Shown here: positions 51,633 to 61,561 of the stretch, piece by piece
Layout: each line of letters opens with the position of its first letter
Numbering within the stretch: position 1 is the first letter of the stretch
Assembly (NCBI RefSeq): GCF_019249725.2
Contig: NZ_CP137559.1
Location: 663,501-727,500 of the forward strand
Direction of reading: 5' to 3'
DNA length: 64,000 nt
DNA from: Segatella hominis
GTDB lineage: Bacteria; Bacteroidota; Bacteroidia; Bacteroidales; Bacteroidaceae
Translations under genes and position numbers: made by a program
The notes under the pieces: generated by a model
The model's input: the letters and a program-made list of their open reading frames with translations, nothing else
The model's database searches: none
Told to the model about the DNA's origin: nothing

Positions 51633-52386
51633 TGTTTTTGAATATCTGGCTCTGCTGATGTGCCATTTCTATTAAACTCTCGAAGTCATTGCAGAACTCG
51701 GTCATCTGATGGTAAAGAAGATTACTGCCTTTATCAGATAACTCATTATCTGGTAATGGACCGGAATTGATAGCTACCGTGAAGATGTTAGCAGCAACAC
51801 CCGCTCTGACTCCTAATGGAGCATTCTCTACAACGATGCCTTCCCATGGTTGAAGATTGCCCGCTTTCTGCAATCCCATCAGGTATGGGTCTGGGTTTGG
51901 TTTTCCACGTTTCACGTCATACGCAGTTACAATATGTTCTTCATCCAGAAAATCGCCGAAGTCATTGAGTAGGCGCATGATGAGAGGGCGCTGGCCGCTA
52001 CCGGTAACCACACCCACTTGCATACCAGCATCCTTAATCTTCTGCATGATTTCCTTAACACCAGGGAAGATTTCTGCCGTTGGCATAGAGTGGAAGATAT
52101 CCGTCTTTACATCATACATTTTCTGAGCTTCTTCCAGAGATATATCGATACCTTTCTGTTTTTTCACCATCATCTTGATGGTATCAATACCTCGTGCTCC
52201 CTCTGTAGCATAAGCATCAGCGGCAGTCATGTGGATGTCAAACTGCTTCATCGATTCCTGCCAGGCTACGGCATGATTAGGCATACTGTTGTATAGCACG
52301 CCATCCATATCAAAAAGAACGGCTTTAGGGTTGAATTCCCCAAAGCCGTGGTCTTTTAAGTATTTTGAAATAATTTCTTTCATCAA
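51619..52386 (-). CDS. HAD-family hydrolase, beta-phosphoglucomutase-like
   Basis: A 255-residue subfamily I HAD protein. AVLFDMDGVLYNSMPNHAVAW gives the Asp nucleophile (about residue 26-28), VVTGSG the second motif, KRGKPNPDP the lysine, and VVENAPLGVRAG the metal motif with Asn in place of the second Asp seen in many relatives. Members act on sugar phosphates. It is the last gene of the lysS-gpsA-pgi operon. Confidence 0.85.
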   Translation of the reverse strand: MMKEIISKYLKDHGFGEFNPKAVLFDMDGVLYNSMPNHAVAWQESMKQFDIHMTAADAYATEGARGIDTIKMMVKKQKGIDISLEEAQKMYDVKTDIFHSMPTAEIFPGVKEIMQKIKDAGMQVGVVTGSGQRPLIMRLLNDFGDFLDEEHIVTAYDVKRGKPNPDPYLMGLQKAGNLQPWEGIVVENAPLGVRAGVAANIFTVAINSGPLPDNELSDKGSNLLYHQMTEFCNDFESLIEMAHQQSQIFKNNKNV

Positions 52387-52411
52387 TAATGAAATGATTT
52401 CTTAATATCGA

Positions 52412-53770
52412 TTATTTCTCGTTAGCCAAACGCTCCTGGATTGCCTTGCTTTCAGCCTCATAACCAGGCTTGTTGAGCAATGCGAACATATTCTTCTTGT
52501 ATGCCTCAACACCAGGCTGGTTGAATGGGTTTACCTCTTCCAAGAGACCGCTGATACCGCAAGCCTTCTCGAAGAAGTAGATCAACTGACCGAGGTAGTA
52601 AGCGTTCAACTCAGGTACGTTAACCAAGATGTTAGGAACACCACCGTCAACGTGAGCCAAGCGAGTACCGAGTTCTGCCATCTTGTTCACCTCATCCACA
52701 CGCTTGCCCTCCAAGAAGTTCAAACCATCGAGGTTTTCATCATCGTGAGGGAAGAGCAACTTCTCGTTAGGAGTCTCTACGCTGATAACAGTTTCGAAGA
52801 TAGAACGCTCACCTTCCTGAATCCACTGACCCATAGAGTGAAGGTCGGTAGTGAAGTCGCAAGCTGCAGGGAAGATACCCTTCTGGTCTTTACCCTCGCT
52901 CTCACCATAGAGCTGCTTCCACCACTCAGCGAAGTAGTGAAGTTTTGGCTGGAAGTTGCAAACGATCTCAATCTTCTTGCCAGCCTGTGTATAGAGTGCC
53001 TGACGAGTAGCTGCATAGATAGCAGCAGGGTTCTCATCGAAAGCAACGTCCTTACCGCAAGCCTTTTCCATGTCAGCAGCACCAGCAACGAGCTGTTTTA
53101 CGTCGAAACCAGCAACTGCGATAGGCAACAAACCTACTGGAGTAAGAACTGAGAAACGACCACCTACATTGTCAGGAATGATGAAACTCTTATAACCCTC
53201 TTTGTCAGCGCAAGTACGGGCAGCACCTTTCTTAGCATCGGTAACGGCTACGATCACATCCTTAGCCTCTTCCTTGCCACGCTGATCCTCGCACTGCTTC
53301 TTCAAGAGACGGAAAGCGAGAGCAGTCTCTGTTGTGGTACCAGACTTAGAGATATTGATAACACCGAACTTCTTGTCCTTCAAGAAAGTAGTCAACTCGT
53401 AGAGGTAATCCTCACCGATGTTGTTACCTGCGAAAAGGATAGTTGGATTCTTCTTATCATTTACGAGCCAAGCGAAAGAATTGCTGAGACCTTCGATAAC
53501 GGCGCGAGCACCAAGGTAGCTACCACCGATACCAGCAACAACAACAACCTCACACTTTTCACGCAATGTGTTGGCAACAGCCTGAATCTCATTCAAGAAC
53601 TCAGGAGTGATAGAAGATGGCAAATGCAACCATCCCAAGAAATCGTTACCTTCACAAGTGCCGTTCTCAAGAGCTTCCTGAGCGGCTTTTACCTTAGGCT
53701 CGTAAGCCTTTACTGCACCTTCTGCGAGGAATGATGCAGCCTTAGTAATGTTTAAGCTGATACTTTTCAT
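52412..53770 (-). CDS. pgi: glucose-6-phosphate isomerase
   Basis: A 452-residue enzyme interconverting glucose-6-phosphate and fructose-6-phosphate. [18 protein letters not shown] is the phosphate-binding loop, [19 protein letters not shown] a second conserved stretch and [17 protein letters not shown] follows. It is co-transcribed with gpsA (43 bp) and the HAD gene (25 bp). Confidence 0.96.
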   Translation of the reverse strand: MKSISLNITKAASFLAEGAVKAYEPKVKAAQEALENGTCEGNDFLGWLHLPSSITPEFLNEIQAVANTLREKCEVVVVAGIGGSYLGARAVIEGLSNSFAWLVNDKKNPTILFAGNNIGEDYLYELTTFLKDKKFGVINISKSGTTTETALAFRLLKKQCEDQRGKEEAKDVIVAVTDAKKGAARTCADKEGYKSFIIPDNVGGRFSVLTPVGLLPIAVAGFDVKQLVAGAADMEKACGKDVAFDENPAAIYAATRQALYTQAGKKIEIVCNFQPKLHYFAEWWKQLYGESEGKDQKGIFPAACDFTTDLHSMGQWIQEGERSIFETVISVETPNEKLLFPHDDENLDGLNFLEGKRVDEVNKMAELGTRLAHVDGGVPNILVNVPELNAYYLGQLIYFFEKACGISGLLEEVNPFNQPGVEAYKKNMFALLNKPGYEAESKAIQERLANEK

Positions 53771-53813
53771 TTTCTTATTTAAATATCTAAATGAATGTGT
53801 TAATGTTTCTCCA

Positions 53814-54812
53814 TTATCTGAACGAATCAGTCAAGAGTTTGATTTCGATTTGCGGACTGATGCGCTCGTACAGTATATTATATACAGCATCGAGAATTGG
53901 CATGTTGACGTGCATGTGGCGATTGATTTCCTTCATACACTTTGTACCGAAAAATCCCTCGGCAATCATCTCCATCTCTATCTGTGCACTTTTCACGCTA
54001 TAGCCTTTACCTATCATGGTACCGAAGGTGCGGTTGCGTGAGAAATTACTGTAACCTGTAACGAGCAGGTCACCGAGATATACTGAGTCGTACATGCTGC
54101 GGTCGATAGGGTGGACGGCAGTGAGGAAACGGTGCATCTCCTGAACGGCATTCGACATGAGCACCGCCTGAAAGTTGTCGCCATATTTCAGACCGCCACA
54201 GATGCCTGCAGCAATAGCATATACATTCTTCAAGACCGATGAGTATTCGATACCGATGACATCGCTTGAAGTCTTGGTCTTGATATACTCGCTTGCCAAA
54301 CAGTCGTTGGCAAAGGCGCGAGCCTTATCTGTGTCGCTACAGCCCACGGTGAGATAACTCAGACGCTCCAGCGCAACTTCTTCTGCATGAGAAGGGCCAC
54401 CGATACAAGCCAGGTTTTCATAAGGCACGTCATATACCTGATGGAAATATTCCGAACAAACGAGGTTTTCGTCAGGTACGATACCCTTGATGGCTGTGAT
54501 GATAAACTTGTCGCTGATGCGAGTCTTGAGTTTCTTGAGATGATTCTTAAGGTAAGGCGATGGGGTGACGAATACGAGTGTGTCGTAGTTCTGCACAATC
54601 TTATTGATGTCTGAAGAGAAGAAAATCTCATCCACATTGAATCTTGCCGACATCAGATAGGCAGGATTATGCCCCAAGCGCTTGAAGTCCTCGATGCGGT
54701 CGTCGCGTCGCATATACCAACCTATGTGATGAGTATGCCCCACCACAATCTTGGCTATTGCCGTAGCCCAGCTACCGCCGCCAATAATAGCAATTTTTCC
54801 GCAGTTGAACAC
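53814..54812 (-). CDS. gpsA: glycerol-3-phosphate dehydrogenase [NAD(P)+]
   Basis: A 332-residue enzyme that makes glycerol-3-phosphate for phospholipids. [19 protein letters not shown] is the nucleotide-binding loop, [10 protein letters not shown] and [23 protein letters not shown] (catalytic Lys) follow. It lies between lysS (73 bp upstream) and pgi. Confidence 0.95.
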   Translation of the reverse strand: MFNCGKIAIIGGGSWATAIAKIVVGHTHHIGWYMRRDDRIEDFKRLGHNPAYLMSARFNVDEIFFSSDINKIVQNYDTLVFVTPSPYLKNHLKKLKTRISDKFIITAIKGIVPDENLVCSEYFHQVYDVPYENLACIGGPSHAEEVALERLSYLTVGCSDTDKARAFANDCLASEYIKTKTSSDVIGIEYSSVLKNVYAIAAGICGGLKYGDNFQAVLMSNAVQEMHRFLTAVHPIDRSMYDSVYLGDLLVTGYSNFSRNRTFGTMIGKGYSVKSAQIEMEMIAEGFFGTKCMKEINRHMHVNMPILDAVYNILYERISPQIEIKLLTDSFR

Positions 54813-54885
54813 TTCGTTTTATGTTTAATGTATAACTAATAATGTATAATTGGAGTATGCTGCCCCAATTATACATTAATATATA

Positions 54886-56616
54886 TTACTTATTTGCTGC
54901 GTCAATCCAGCCCTGGATATCATCAACAGAAGGCTTCTCATAGCCGAGTTTGTACTTCTTGTTGATTTCACCGATCTTCTGCTGAAGACCCTGAGCCTTC
55001 TCTTCACGGATGTCAGAAATCAGGTTGAAACCTGCCTTGCGGAGCACGTATGCCCAATCCTCTGGCACGCCAATCTCAGCCCATTCCTTGATAGTACTCT
55101 GTGGCATCTTCTTCTCTGGCTTCATCTGAGGGAAGAACAATACCTCCTGGATGAAGGTCTTGCCTGTCATCAACATGACGAGACGGTCGATACCGATACC
55201 GATACCTGATGTAGGAGGCATACCATACTGGAGGGCACGGAGGAAGTCCTGATCGATGATCATTGCCTCATCGTCACCCTTGTCAGCCAACTTCATCTGG
55301 TCGATGAAACGCTCTTCCTGGTCGATTGGGTCGTTGAGCTCTGAGTATGCGTTAGCAAGCTCCTTACCGTTGACCATCAACTCGAAACGCTCTGTCAAAC
55401 CAGGCTTAGAACGGTGCATCTTAGTCAGTGGAGACATCTCAACAGGATAGTCGGTGATGAAAGTAGGCTGGAGGAAAGTACCCTCGCAGAACTCGCCGAA
55501 GAGTTCGTCGATCAACTTACCCTTACCCATGGTCTCATCTACATCCATGCCCTTCTCCTTGCAGAATGCGCGGATTTCTTCCTCTGTCTTGCCGTTGCAA
55601 TCGAAACCAGTCTTTTCCTTGATGGCATCGAGGATAGGAAGACGGCGATATGGAGCCTTGAAGCTAATGATGTTACCATCTATCTCGCGTTCTGGCTTTC
55701 CATTGACTGCGATACAGATCGTCTCAAGCAATTTCTCAGTGAATGACATCATCCAGTTGTAGTCCTTGTACTGAACATAAAGTTCCATACAGGTGAACTC
55801 TGGGTTGTGGTTACGGTCCATACCCTCGTTACGGAAGTTCTTGCCAATCTCATAAACACCCTCGAAACCACCTACGATAAGGCGCTTCAGATAAAGCTCA
55901 GTAGCGATACGCATATACATATCCTGATCGAGCGCATTGAAGTGAGTAATGAATGGGCGGGCAGAAGCACCACCAGCGATGCTCTGGAGAGTAGGAGTCT
56001 CCACCTCTGTATAACCAGCGTTGTCGAGAACGCTGCGGAGTGTACGGAGAACAGTAGCACGCTGCAAGAAAGTATCCTTTACGCCATCGTTGACGATGAG
56101 GTCAACATAGCGCTGACGATAGCGCAACTCAGGGTCGTCGAACTTGTCGTAAGCAACACCATCCTTATATTTTACGATAGGGAGTGGTTTCAAACTCTTA
56201 GAGAGCAGGCACAGTTCCTTGGCATGAACTGAAATCTCGCCAGTCTGTGTGCGGAAAACAAAACCCTTTATACCGATGAAGTCACCGATGTCGAGAAGTT
56301 TCTTGAAAACAGTATTATAAAGGTCTTTGTTCTCGTCTGGACAAATCTCGTCGCGTGCGATATAGACCTGGATTCTTCCCTTTGAGTCCTGCAACTCTGC
56401 GAAACTGGCTTTACCCATTACGCGTCGGCCCATCATACGACCTGCGATGACTACCTGGCGTGGCTCTTCCTCATCTTTGAATTCAGCTTTGATATCAGTG
56501 CTGAATGCATTGGTTGGAAACTCTGCAGCTGGGTATGGATCAATGCCCATCTCGCGCAATGTTTGAAGACTTTGTCTGCGAACGATTTCCTGTTCGCTTA
56601 ACTCTAAAATGTTCAT
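54886..56616 (-). CDS. lysS: lysyl-tRNA synthetase, class II
   Basis: A 576-residue enzyme. The N-terminal OB anticodon domain (about 60-150) is followed by class II motifs: motif 2 in [21 protein letters not shown] and motif 3 in [16 protein letters not shown]. About 70 residues after the usual end (from [18 protein letters not shown] to WIDAANK) form a C-terminal extension seen in Bacteroidetes LysS. It heads a four-gene operon with gpsA, pgi and a HAD hydrolase. Confidence 0.96.
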   Translation of the reverse strand: MNILELSEQEIVRRQSLQTLREMGIDPYPAAEFPTNAFSTDIKAEFKDEEEPRQVVIAGRMMGRRVMGKASFAELQDSKGRIQVYIARDEICPDENKDLYNTVFKKLLDIGDFIGIKGFVFRTQTGEISVHAKELCLLSKSLKPLPIVKYKDGVAYDKFDDPELRYRQRYVDLIVNDGVKDTFLQRATVLRTLRSVLDNAGYTEVETPTLQSIAGGASARPFITHFNALDQDMYMRIATELYLKRLIVGGFEGVYEIGKNFRNEGMDRNHNPEFTCMELYVQYKDYNWMMSFTEKLLETICIAVNGKPEREIDGNIISFKAPYRRLPILDAIKEKTGFDCNGKTEEEIRAFCKEKGMDVDETMGKGKLIDELFGEFCEGTFLQPTFITDYPVEMSPLTKMHRSKPGLTERFELMVNGKELANAYSELNDPIDQEERFIDQMKLADKGDDEAMIIDQDFLRALQYGMPPTSGIGIGIDRLVMLMTGKTFIQEVLFFPQMKPEKKMPQSTIKEWAEIGVPEDWAYVLRKAGFNLISDIREEKAQGLQQKIGEINKKYKLGYEKPSVDDIQGWIDAANK

Positions 56617-56654
56617 ATTCTATTTAGATATATCTAATTTTGTTATTCTGTCTG

Positions 56655-56662
56655 CAAAAATA
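56655..56662 (-). promoter_or_regulatory. -7 promoter box of the lysS operon
   Basis: TATTTTTG on the minus strand, 39 bp before the start codon. Confidence 0.7.
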
Positions 56663-56740
56663 CAAATAATTTTCTGAACTCCACCTTATTTTTATGCTTT
56701 TTAATATAATAAGTCGGAAATAGTTGTGCAAACATTTGCA

Positions 56741-57871
56741 TTATAGCTTAATGAAAATCTTCTTTTGGTACATCCAGATGCCCATCGCTGCATGAATGGC
56801 AACAAAAAACAGGGCATAGGTGAGGGAAACCAGATACTCGTCTGAAATGACATTCCTGATGAGGCCTAACAGGTCGTCCTTGATGCCGTATGTTCCGAAA
56901 ACGATGGCAAGGAACTCGCTCAGGACATAAAGAAAAAGTGGATTCATTCCGAAAGACAGAAACAGAACTGTTATCGGATTCTCCTTTGTTTTTATCGTCT
57001 TTCCTTCTGCATTTGCTTCATTCTTTCCTTCTGCACTGATTTCACCCCTGTCAATCCATTGGATGAGCAGACTCAAGATCCAGGCAGCAAAACCACAGGT
57101 CACAAATACATAGCTTGGACTCCATATTCTCTTATTGATGCCGAAACCAATCAAGGAAAGGAAGAAACCAAGAATGAGCATGACAAGACCACTGATTTTC
57201 AAAAACTTAATTTTGGAATGAACGTTCTGACCTGCAATGCTGATGTATTTGCAACAGAGGAAACCTATCATCGTATGGGCGATGGCTGGCAATGTGCTCA
57301 GCAGTCCTTCGGGATCTACCGGACTCTTATGATAGAGGTGATCGTAGCCGAAAAAATGGAGATCTGCCTGGGCGATGATGTTGACTGATGCATCGTAGGC
57401 ATAACCGTTGCCGAAAGCTAAGATGCTCATATAGACTATGATGATGCCGAGGATGATATGGACAAAATACCGTTGGTTGATATGGATGGCCAACAGGGAT
57501 ACAATGCCATAACAGAGGGCTATGCGCTGTAAGACTGCCCATATACGCAGATGCGCAAAGTCTAATCCATTACCCGAACAAATCATATCAAACCAGTTGA
57601 TACTGAGTCCGATAAGGAAAAGCAAGATGGTGCGTTTTGCGATTTTTCTGTAGATAATTAGCGAGGGCTTAAACTCCGTCTTTCTCAAAGACAAATAGGT
57701 GGACATACCCATCATGAAGAGGAAGAAAGGAAAGACCAGGTCGCAGGGAGTCAAGCCGTTCCACTTGCTATGCGTCAGAATATGATAGTTCTGTTCACCG
57801 CCATTATTGACCAATATCATGAGGGCTACTGTGAGCCCTCGCATGATATCCAGAGATTTGAGTCTGATCAT
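56741..57871 (-). CDS. HGSNAT/NagX-like membrane acyltransferase (DUF5009)
   Basis: A 376-residue membrane protein with about ten helices. The start LKSLDIMRGLTVALMILVNNGG and the Asp-rich WNGLTPCDLVFPFFLFMMGMSTYLSL loop match the heparan-alpha-glucosaminide N-acetyltransferase family. In lysosomes this enzyme acetylates terminal glucosamine of heparan sulfate using cytosolic acetyl-CoA. It follows the GH89 gene after 36 bp. In this family the bacterial substrate is not established. Confidence 0.82.
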   Translation of the reverse strand: MIRLKSLDIMRGLTVALMILVNNGGEQNYHILTHSKWNGLTPCDLVFPFFLFMMGMSTYLSLRKTEFKPSLIIYRKIAKRTILLFLIGLSINWFDMICSGNGLDFAHLRIWAVLQRIALCYGIVSLLAIHINQRYFVHIILGIIIVYMSILAFGNGYAYDASVNIIAQADLHFFGYDHLYHKSPVDPEGLLSTLPAIAHTMIGFLCCKYISIAGQNVHSKIKFLKISGLVMLILGFFLSLIGFGINKRIWSPSYVFVTCGFAAWILSLLIQWIDRGEISAEGKNEANAEGKTIKTKENPITVLFLSFGMNPLFLYVLSEFLAIVFGTYGIKDDLLGLIRNVISDEYLVSLTYALFFVAIHAAMGIWMYQKKIFIKL

Positions 57872-57907
57872 AGTTTTCTGGGTGTTTTATCTTGTTCTTA
57901 ATAGTTC

Positions 57908-60202
57908 TTATCTGATAAAATTGATAACTTCCTTCGCCACTTCCACACAGTCTCCTTCAGGTTGATCACTGTAGGTATTGTGCTGCAAAGTCCATGGTTC
58001 CTCTATAGCATACCAGTCAATTACCGGACCGCCAGGCAATGCCATTTGGAATAGTTCGGCAGCAGTCTTGTTAGCATTCTTGCCACCGCCTAACGCTTCG
58101 TAATCCACTTGGGTGCTGGCTTTCATCTGGTCTTCTAATGCCTTCATATAGGTACTCCATCTCTTGTAGTAGAAGTCTTTCAGTAAACCTTGCCATTCCT
58201 TGTGTGCATAGTCTCGGAGCCCTCCCTTATCAGCACAGGTGCGGTTTCCCCATGTGGTAATCTGTACACGAGCATTCCATTCATATTGGTCTTTCTCTGC
58301 CGTAGTCTTGCCGATTTTGCGTGCCTGTTCTGTCCAATGTCCCAGACGGAATTCAGAACGGGTGCCTAAGAGTTTGTCCTGCAGGAGAATCATCTTCAGG
58401 AATCGGTCTGCATTCTTGTCAAAGTCTTTACGGGCAAAGGCATTGTAGTCGGCAATCGTCTGCAGGTACTGTTTTCTGCCCTGATCGGCGAGAGCCTGTC
58501 GGCAGATATCCACGAGATCATATTCGTAGTTGTTGTTTCCTTTGTATTTATCAGCTACTTGTGCGAAGAGGATGGCAGCCTGTCGGGTGTCTTCCGGATC
58601 ATAGTAGTTGTGCATTTTCGACCAGCTGGAAACCTGGAAATTGTTTAATGATGGACGTCCGCAGAAGATGCTCTCATGGGGACCTTGCTGGTTGTTGCCG
58701 AGCGGACAGTTGTAGATGCTTTTTGCAAGCAAAGTCCAGGCTTTCACGATTGTGTCATCGTGGACGCCATATCTGGCAAAGCAGTATTCCTGGATCCATT
58801 CTTCCTTGGTCATCTTCTCCGCTCTCCAAGGCAGTTCGCTCATCAGTTCGAACATCACCGGGTTGTTTTCTGAACCTTCCATCGTAAAGCCCCAGCCCTT
58901 CAGTGAAGAGTTAGTGATGAGTGAAGAATTCTCTTGCTTTTGGGTGTCCGTTTTCCCCGTTCCGAGATAAAAGTTGTTGAGAAGCTGATCCATTCTTCCA
59001 TGAAGACCCACGTTTCCGCCAAAGTTCTCCAGAAGACAGAAGAGCCATTGATGCTTGCCGTATCCACCTTCCCGTTTCCAGATACTCGGACTTCCGAACA
59101 TCGGGCGGCATTCAGAGAAGAGGTCGAGTATGAGGAGGTCGCCAACCTTCAGATTTTCTATCATCTGTGGACGTGGATTCTCGGTCCATCCCTGAACCAC
59201 CCACACTGCCTTAGAATTGGCACGCTTCATGGCATCCATCAGCACCTTTCCTGCTTTTCCGTAATCAACTGCAGCATCATCATTGCTTTCGTGGAAAGGA
59301 TCCATGGAGTAATAGGAAGCCTTACCGAAGAGATGGGTGAGCTCCTTATAATATAGGTCTGCGATTTCTGCAAATCGGGCATCCGTAGGCGATAGGTTGG
59401 CAGGGCGCTGATAACCATTCCAGCGACCACCATCAGTCACGTTGAGTCCTAACTTTTCTTTGGCGTCATGAGGCATCATACCGCAATAGCCCGGCAAGAC
59501 AGGTTTCATACCAAGCTCTTTCATTCTTGCCAATATCTTCTTCTGCAATACTTCCTGTTGCTTGTACCAGTTGAGTGGCAGCGGACCGCCCCATCCCTCG
59601 AGGTTGTTCATTCCCCACCAAGCCAGGAAAGCAGGACCGGCAATGAATTTGCCGACTTCTTCCTCTGTATAGCCTAACTTGAGGAGCATGTTTCTCCATA
59701 CGCATTCTTCGCCTACGATGGCAAGCGGCATGTTGATGCCATGCAGAGCCATCCAGTCGATTTCTTTCTGCCAACGGTTCCAGTCCCAGAAAGCCATCGA
59801 GTAGGAGAAGGTGCAGTAGTTGAAATCATAGCGCAATTTGAGATCTGTCTCATGGCGCTCCTTTTTCTCAACTCGTGGCAATACGGCAGGTATTTTAGCC
59901 GTCATATTGTTCCAGGAGATATGGATGCCGGCATAATGTTTGAGATACCAGTTGACACCCACGGCAATATTCACCCAAGAGTTGCCTCGGATGATGATAG
60001 GAGATGAAGTTTTCCTGCTGTTGGAGGAAGGATGAGACTTCTGGTCAATCTCAAAAAAGTCTTTGTCTGATTTTACCAGTATGGTCTGAAACTTGCGTGA
60101 AGCGCCTTTGTCAATGCGTTCCAGGATGTCATCTACAGGATTTGCCTGTATGCCCGTAACGGTCAATAGAAATAGGTAGAATAATATTTTTCTCATATAC
60201 AT
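57908..60202 (-). CDS. alpha-N-acetylglucosaminidase (GH89)
   Basis: A 764-residue exported glycosidase with a signal peptide MRKILFYLFLLTVTGIQA (ATG 60196 or 60202). The GH89 marks are CTFSYSMAFWDWNRWQKEIDWMALHGINMPLAIVGEECVWRNML, then the acid/base region YSMDPFHESNDD and the nucleophile region GWGFTMEGSENNP. It cleaves terminal alpha-linked GlcNAc, as in heparan sulfate, mucin or blood-group glycans. It shares an operon with the acyltransferase above. Confidence 0.92.
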   Translation of the reverse strand: MYMRKILFYLFLLTVTGIQANPVDDILERIDKGASRKFQTILVKSDKDFFEIDQKSHPSSNSRKTSSPIIIRGNSWVNIAVGVNWYLKHYAGIHISWNNMTAKIPAVLPRVEKKERHETDLKLRYDFNYCTFSYSMAFWDWNRWQKEIDWMALHGINMPLAIVGEECVWRNMLLKLGYTEEEVGKFIAGPAFLAWWGMNNLEGWGGPLPLNWYKQQEVLQKKILARMKELGMKPVLPGYCGMMPHDAKEKLGLNVTDGGRWNGYQRPANLSPTDARFAEIADLYYKELTHLFGKASYYSMDPFHESNDDAAVDYGKAGKVLMDAMKRANSKAVWVVQGWTENPRPQMIENLKVGDLLILDLFSECRPMFGSPSIWKREGGYGKHQWLFCLLENFGGNVGLHGRMDQLLNNFYLGTGKTDTQKQENSSLITNSSLKGWGFTMEGSENNPVMFELMSELPWRAEKMTKEEWIQEYCFARYGVHDDTIVKAWTLLAKSIYNCPLGNNQQGPHESIFCGRPSLNNFQVSSWSKMHNYYDPEDTRQAAILFAQVADKYKGNNNYEYDLVDICRQALADQGRKQYLQTIADYNAFARKDFDKNADRFLKMILLQDKLLGTRSEFRLGHWTEQARKIGKTTAEKDQYEWNARVQITTWGNRTCADKGGLRDYAHKEWQGLLKDFYYKRWSTYMKALEDQMKASTQVDYEALGGGKNANKTAAELFQMALPGGPVIDWYAIEEPWTLQHNTYSDQPEGDCVEVAKEVINFIR

Positions 60203-60342
60203 TATATAAATAAAGGTTTAACATGATGATGAAAAGGTTTCATATTTGAATATAGAAAAGGTCTAAAATATAAATGTTGAAGAGTTTGTGTATCTTCATT
60301 CTTCCTTCTGCTGATACACATTCTCTCCAACATTTCATAAGA

Positions 60343-61389
60343 TTATCCTTCTCTGAAGAAATCCAGTGCTTCCTTGATTTCGTCCACGGAAGCCGTCTGG
60401 TTGATGCGGATGTCACCGATGCCTCCCAAGAGGGTGAAGTTGATGATGCCGTTCTGGTTTTTCTTATCGTGGTGCATCAACTCTATCAGTTCATCGTAGT
60501 CATCACAGGTGATAGGCAATGTGCCGTAGTATTCCTTGATGAAACTTACGGTCTGTCTCATCTTTTCGGTAGGGAAACCTGTATGTGTGGCACTGAGATA
60601 TAGTTCGCAGATCATACCGAAAGCAACCGCATGACCATGCAGAATAGGCTTGCGCTTCAAGGCCCAACTCTCAAAGGCATGACCGAAGGTGTGTCCTAAG
60701 TTCAGTGCCTTGCGGATACCCTGCTCATGAGGATCTTCTTCTACGATGCGTTCCTTTACCTTCACGCTGTCAGCCACCATTTGCTGCAGATGCTTTAAAT
60801 CAGGATTTGCCAAATCGAAGGTAATCAGTTCCTTCCACATATCCTCCGTTGAGATGAGTCCGTGCTTCAACATCTCTGCATAGCCAGAACAGATGTTCTC
60901 GGCATCCAGACTGCGCAGGAATTCCGTGTCGAGGATGACAAACTTAGAATCGTTGAATACACCTATCTCATTCTTCAGTCCGTTGAAGTTGATACCCGTC
61001 TTACCGCCAACCGATGCATCCACCATGGCAAGCAGGGTAGTAGGGATATTGATGAAGTTGATGCCGCGTTTGAAGGTGGAAGCTGCAAAACCGCCGAGGT
61101 CAGTTACCATGCCGCCACCGAGATTGATGAGACAAGAGTGTCGTGAACCGCCGCCATCGCCGAGCGATTTCCATACATGTGCTATTGTTTCCAGGTTCTT
61201 ATGGGTGTCTGTAGCACCTATCTTGATGACCTGTGCATTTTTCAGCGTAAAGAATCCCTGGATAACCGGAAGGCATTTTTCCTTCGTCACCTCATCGACA
61301 AGGATAAAAATCTTGTCGTGCTCGCATTCTGTGAGCGCATTGGCAATCTCACTCTCCAGATGAGTAGATATGATAATTCTCTGATTCAT
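60343..61389 (-). CDS. aroB: 3-dehydroquinate synthase
   Basis: A 348-residue enzyme that makes 3-dehydroquinate in the shikimate pathway. LINLGGGMVTDLGGFAASTFKRG and IPTTLLAMVDASVGGKTGIN are the NAD- and substrate-binding marks, and NLGHTFGHAFE supplies the zinc ligands. Length is normal. It lies upstream of the GH89 gene after 140 bp and has its own promoter. Confidence 0.95.
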   Translation of the reverse strand: MNQRIIISTHLESEIANALTECEHDKIFILVDEVTKEKCLPVIQGFFTLKNAQVIKIGATDTHKNLETIAHVWKSLGDGGGSRHSCLINLGGGMVTDLGGFAASTFKRGINFINIPTTLLAMVDASVGGKTGINFNGLKNEIGVFNDSKFVILDTEFLRSLDAENICSGYAEMLKHGLISTEDMWKELITFDLANPDLKHLQQMVADSVKVKERIVEEDPHEQGIRKALNLGHTFGHAFESWALKRKPILHGHAVAFGMICELYLSATHTGFPTEKMRQTVSFIKEYYGTLPITCDDYDELIELMHHDKKNQNGIINFTLLGGIGDIRINQTASVDEIKEALDFFREG

Positions 61390-61412
61390 AACAAAAACGT
61401 TTAATAATGTTG

Positions 61413-61420
61413 CAAAGGTA
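61413..61420 (-). promoter_or_regulatory. -7 promoter box of aroB
   Basis: TACCTTTG on the minus strand, 24 bp before the start codon. Confidence 0.7.
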
Positions 61421-61495
61421 CGTTAAAAAACTGACTTATACGGCAAAAAATCCTATTTTTTTTGATTGTTTACTCTATATTTGGCATAAAAATAG

Positions 61496-61503
61496 TATTT
61501 TTG
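61496..61503 (+). promoter_or_regulatory. -7 promoter box of the beta-barrel protein gene
   Basis: TATTTTTG about 58 bp before ATG 61562. Confidence 0.65.
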
Positions 61504-61561
61504 TTTAAACCTTGTATAATTATGTACGTCAAAAAGGCAAATCAAAAATTATTTATTAGAA

